From Heliocidaris tuberculata (Eukaryota > Echinodermata > Echinoidea > Camarodonta > Echinometridae), in contig CM046838.1 of assembly GCA_025618425.1 (NCBI GenBank), positions 17,013,129 through 17,077,128 on the forward strand: a stretch of 64,000 bases of DNA, written 5' to 3'. Of this stretch, positions 42,501-48,500 are shown one piece after another. The notes below the pieces were generated by a model, which did no database searches, was not told where the DNA came from, and saw only the letters and a list, made by a program, of their open reading frames with translations. Every line of letters starts with the position of its first letter. The first letter of the stretch is position 1. A program made the position numbers and the translations under genes.

Positions 42501-45500
42501 TAGGTATACGTTAGAGTAAGTAAGAGAATATTAAACGCACTCTGGTCCCACCAGTTACAATTTGTGTATTGTTCACAGGGTTGTTTTTGTTTCGGTTTAT
42601 ATAGTCAAGTATTGTAATTCCGAACGGATTGCATTACCGAACGTGTATTGTTAAGCGCCTAAAATGGGTTTTCATGCGCGTGGGATTACGCGTATGAAAA
42701 CCACACTATTGAAACAAAGGTTGTGTCTTTTTCCTATAGGTTTCACACGTTCGGAAATACAGTAAGTATCTTTTTCAAGGGACCAAAAACGCCGCGTCGT
42801 TGGGAAGGGGTTCACTCGGAAGGGAATATCGTATTAAATCTACATTGTCTTTTTAAAATTCCTTCAATTTCTTTTTCTGTAGGACTTTGAGCATTCATTA
42901 TGTAAGATTTGACAGATATTCGTTTGATATTTTATTTGCTATCGTTGATTTTCTGAAAAGTGTTCGGACACTGGATCAACCACCATAAATATAATTTTTT
43001 TTTTCTGTGGGAACCGAAAGGACTTCATGCACTCGTTTAGCATGCTTAGGATTACATAAAATATTCATACTAAATATAGCTTTGATTTTGATGTTTAATT
43101 TACATAATAATGGAGATAAGCTTGTAAAGTAACGTTTGATCCAGTATAAATTAAAGTGAATGGCTTGTTTTGAGTCACTTACGCAAGGTTATTTTTTGAG
43201 TTGGCGATTGCAAGTTCGCCTTCGCCCACCATGCCCACTGCCTTCGCCAATCATGCCAATGCAATGGCAATGCCAAAACATTTGAGTCTTGACTTTGTCT
43301 GGTCTTGAGAGTTTTGACTCGTCTTTGACTTTGTTCATGTTATGATTATTGCCTATTGGGTGTATTATCGACACTCGACGGCACACCCAATGGGGGTAGA
43401 CTGTACTATGCTTTTTGAGAAAATTGAAAAGGAGAAAGAGAAGAAGACGGAGAAGAGGGAGGAGGAGGAGAAAAAGAAAGAAGCTAAAAATGTTAGATGG
43501 AGAAAGAAGAAGGAGAAGGAGAAGGAGGGGGACACAATTACAAATTCAAATATGTCACAGATAATTTTTTTTTTTTTTGGGGGGGGTCATAATCAAATAA
43601 AATTTAAGCCATAAAATGTGAAGGAATTTTACTGTTTTTGCATTTCATGGCTGACCTATCTTTTTTCTTCATTGTAATATCGTGTTCTTTAGAAATGCCA
43701 TGGCAGAAGATGAGGAGGATAGGAACTTACCGTCTGATGTTGACAAGACGTCTCAAGCATCCAGAGTGGTAGGTGGGAAAGAGAAGAATGGAGATGTCAA
43801 GAAGCTTGTCAGATCTGAAGTTAAAAGAATAATGGAGGTGAGATCTCTACATGTAGATTGCTTAATAGTATTGATTAAAAACAATGTTCAAAAATTAAGA
43901 TTAAGATTCTTGGTGAAAATTACGAAGAAGACTTGTAGGACATAGAGGGATTTGGAAATTAAGGCCTTAGGAATTAAACAATTGGAGTGCCAATTACAGA
44001 ATATGGCCCTTCATGTACACAAGTTTGTTGTGTTTTTTTTTGGTGTTTTTTTTTAATTAGACAGTTTTTAAAATACCTCTTCTACCAAAGATAGAGTTGG
44101 ATGCATTGCAGATTTATTTTCAGGTTGATTGTTGGTGCATTCATAAAGAAAACTTGTCATTGTATTTGAATTGATCAAGCTGTTTACAGATGTTCAAAGA
44201 TTCATTTTTGACTGGGGGTTATGTTTGTCATTTAATTACACATAAAGCTACATGTTATATGAAAATATAGGCACATCTTTATAATACAGAGCTGTAAATT
44301 TCAAATATTTCTCTATTTTTTTTTTCAGAAGAATGTATATGAAATAGAATTTTTATTCAGTTGTAAAATATATTTCGTTGATTTTCATTTGAAGGCACAA
44401 CACCAGTCCATGATGAACATGCTGGATACAGCAGGGACACTGATACTGAATAATCTAGAGCAGACAGCTAATGGACAACAGCATCATAATACCAATGGTT
44501 CCTTGTCTTCTAGTGAACTTCAAAGCCATCGGAACAAAGTTGATCAAGTCCCGCAGGGTGATTCTGAACCTGAAATGATAGCAGGACCTTCGAATGTGAT
44601 GGAAGCACAGAGCGGTCATGGTGTTGAAGGGGACAGTTTGAAAAGCAAGCATACATGGACTCATGACAGTGAAGTCCAGGTGGAGATGGGTGCTGATGCA
44701 GCACCGCATGAGAGTCGGTCGAATGGAGTACCACCCTTGAAGCTGGAGGACCTGGCCAGCTCAAGAGCACCTGGTTATCACCATGAAAGAGGTCAGGAGT
44801 CTGCTAGGCACATCCCAGGAATGATTAGAGGATTTCCTCTTCTAACCGTACCAAAGGACAGTGGTAGAGGTGGAAAGCAAGACTTGGGCATGATTGGTGG
44901 TAGTGAGTATGATTTAATACCAACTAGGGAAAGGGACAGTGCAAGGACTGCAATTCCCGGCAGGGAAGATATAGTGCTGTTGAGAGCATTACCAGAGAGG
45001 ACAGGTGCTTCTTTTTCATCAAATAGGGGTCCAGTTGAACCCCCTTTGTACAAACAATCTTTTACTTATGATGCTCGAACACCACGTGGCCCACCAAACT
45101 ATGCCACTTCAGTAACGCAACCACAAGAGATTGGTGGGATGCCTTTGCTCAGGATACTTCCAGAGAAAGACTTCAATTTGCCTATCCCTCACCCCTCTAA
45201 CGTCCCCTACTCACAAATGGCTCAGCCCAAGATGGTACAACATTTTGGCCAGAACCATACACCTCCATATCCAGTTGGTCAGTATGGCCCACCCAGGCAC
45301 ACTCCACGTGACGCATGGGGGAATCCACCTGCGGGAGGGACACATCAAGCTTACCCTCAGCAAGGAAAGATTGACATTCCACTTTTGAGAATTGAACATT
45401 CCGTACCTTTTCCATTAGCACCTCAGCCAATGCATCAAGTTCCTGTCAACAGCCAAGTGCAGTCAGAGTACCAGCCTAAAACAGAAAGAACTAGAATCAA

Positions 45501-48500
45501 TCTTCCTCTCCTACGTGTGAAAGATTCTGCACCACAACCACCACTACAACCAAACCTACAAAGGCCTCTTCAACCCAAGCTTCCATTTGTTTCCCCGGAG
45601 GAGATCCTTGCCTACCAGCAGGAGAAAAGGAGAAAAGAGCTTGAGAAGGAGCAGGAATTTAGGAAGCAAAATGGAGGACCCATGCAACTCCTGCACCTGG
45701 AGCCAGAACCAACTGTTGATGTTCTTGCAACAACATCCAGGTAAATGTGCTTTATCTATTTTCATCATATACGTGTACATGTACATCACCTTCCTTATTT
45801 AGTAAAATGCTCAATGTGTCCTTATTTATTTCCTACTTTTTGTACCAATTTTATTGTATTCTTTCATAATGCCTTGACAGGGTTCACATCTCATTCATAT
45901 TTTAAAGGGAAATCCAACCTTAATAGCAAGTTGCTTTGAAAGAAAGAGGAAAAATCAGAGAAGCAGATTGGTGAAAGTTTGAACGAAATCGGACAAGCAA
46001 TAAGAAAGTTATGAATTTTTGAAAGTTGTAATCACTATGCATATGGGAATTTCAAATTGGTCGAATAGGTAATGTCACTGTGATGTAGCTGTGGACAACT
46101 CCCCCATTCGCTCTAACACACAAAATGATTAAAATGTCACTTTTTTTCAAAATGCATTACTCGGTAGGATCTTTTCGTTCATGAGGACCTATAACAACAT
46201 GCTATCTCCAATATATTTTGAGTATTGCCCCGAGGGTAAAAGCGCCTCGAAGAAAACCGCAAATTAATGATATTTTTGTGTACGACAAATGGGAGAGTTG
46301 TCCACAAAAATGTCACAATTGACTCACCAAATTGCCAATTTGAGATTCACATAGATGTAGTGATCTCATTTTTCAAACATCCATAACTTTCTTAATCCTT
46401 GTCCGATTTCTTTCAAACTTTCACCATCTTGTTTTTCTTATTTTTCTGCTTTCACACAAATCATCTTATTACCAAGGTTGGATTGCCCTTTAATTATCAT
46501 AGGCATGATATAGTACACTAGCAGCTTTGTTTCACACGTGTAGTCTCATTATTCAGTCTTCTGCCAGTTCTTCTCATGAATTTATGTAATTTCTAATTCT
46601 TGCTTCACATTTCTTGTTCTTCACAGGCAGAGAAGAAGAGAGAGATTGGAAAGCAAAGAAAATGATCCCAGGACAGAACTTGCTCAAGGACCAAAGGGTG
46701 CAAAGATTAGAAAATCAAGTGCCCAAACCAAAGGCTCTAATCTAAGAAAAGGCAGAACCTTATCGAAGGCTGATGATTTGGTTGTAGAGGAAGCTTTTTC
46801 TTCCGAAGAGGAGGAACTGAAGGAGAAAGAGCGTCCCAGAGTTCCTCCGAAAGGAAGGGTTGTCATGGTAATGCCCAAAGATGACCAGACTGCGCCTTCC
46901 AGGCAGAGGGCAGGAGATGATGAGGATGATGATATGCAAGTCGAGTCTGAAAACAAGGTGAGATGAAAAGGTTACTGAGGTGATCTTACATTTACCCCAA
47001 TTTTTGGTAGACAAGTTCATGCTTTAATAAACAACTTTAATAGCATTTTTACATGTCATGTACTGGCTTTGAACTTTAGAAAGGATGGCAACCTTTAATT
47101 TTAGTCAAAACAGAATAAATATTTAGCAGCTTTAATCTGTGGCACCTACATCACATGGGTCGAATGCTTCAAAAAAAGGGTTTCATTGCTTTAACATCAC
47201 TTTTCCTCTCCTTCATTGAGAGAACATCCCTGAAAAAGTATGAATTTGAATTTGCTCGTCAAAGAGTGGATGTGTGGTTTTGAGAACTTTTTTTTGTTCC
47301 ACTTTTTCTTGTCTTCTGTCTAGATGGAGTCTGATCTCCCACATGGCACAAAGAGACCTGCTGTGACCATGCATGATGTAGAGACTCAAGTTTCTGCTCT
47401 AGGAGCTGGTTATGCCATAAAACCAGGCAAGTTTTCCAGTTGTATCAAGGTTATCTTCCCTAAATGTATTTGTAATTCAGAAGCCCATTCAGCATATGCT
47501 GTAGGGTTTGCTGGGACAATACTTGCACTTCAGATAGGGAAATCACAATTAGACACCTATTGACAAAGTTTTGCACTTGGGCTAGGTGGAGTGAAATTGA
47601 CCAACTTTAGGGGGATCCTGAGAACAAAACCAAAGGTTTAAAAAATTGTGAATAATAAGTAGTAGTAATTTCAAGGGCTTAAATTTGGGGGGCTTGATGA
47701 GGTTTCAACTTAAAGACAGGCCCTCATACTCAGACTCCTCGACATGAATTTTTTATACATGACCTGCAGCTTCCCAGGGAGTGGAAAGTAAGCTAGCAAT
47801 ATCAAACATTGACATGATTATTTTATTTTACCCTTATGGGTATCCATGTTAGGGCAAATTTGCTCTTAGTAATTTTTCTTTCTGATGAATTCCCCCATGC
47901 TTGATATGAGCACCAAGTGTAATGTGTACTGGGAAGAGTCCTGGATATACTCGGTAACTGTGTTAAACTTGCTGTTTCAGGATCTCATGATGAAGCTCTC
48001 AAAGACCCTGATGCCCGCCCTCTATTACCAACCTCTGCCCAAATCCACTACGAGACGGTCATGAAGCTCCAACAGCCCCCTCCAGTGGTCAAAACGAGAG
48101 AGGCTGAGGCACAAATGAAGGATGTGAGGGAAACAGGCACATCGATGGAAGGCAGAGAAGGTTTAGATATAATACAGGAAAGACTTGCCAGAGGAAGGAC
48201 TGGCATATCTAGTGAAGAAGGTACTGATTTTTTTTTATACATGATGTTACCATGCACTCTTGATGCCTTGTTTCTTGTCAACATTTTACCAGCAAAAAGT
48301 AGTTAGGGTCACTTTCTTAACTCTAATATTTACTTGATGTTACATGTAGGTATGCATTACAAATACATTGTAAGAATTTATATGTATTTATATTGATGAA
48401 AGTAATATTGAAGAGCTTGTCCATAGAAATAAATATATATACTGAATAATATAAAGTTGTTCTGTTAATAAATTCAATTAATTTGAATTCATTTGGTATG

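Larger units (their letters stand above)
34698..43692. other. Nine-kb intron between exons 9 and 10
   Basis: It contains many TACATGTA palindromes (about 35,800-36,400 and 38,500), three foldback elements (36658, 38719, 42611), pyrimidine-rich tracts (39,970-40,270 and 41,540-41,640), a GA tract (42,105-42,220), G-runs and a GA-rich tract at 43,420-43,530. No exon was recognised. I see nothing in 37,350-38,700 or 39,200-39,950. Confidence 0.6.
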
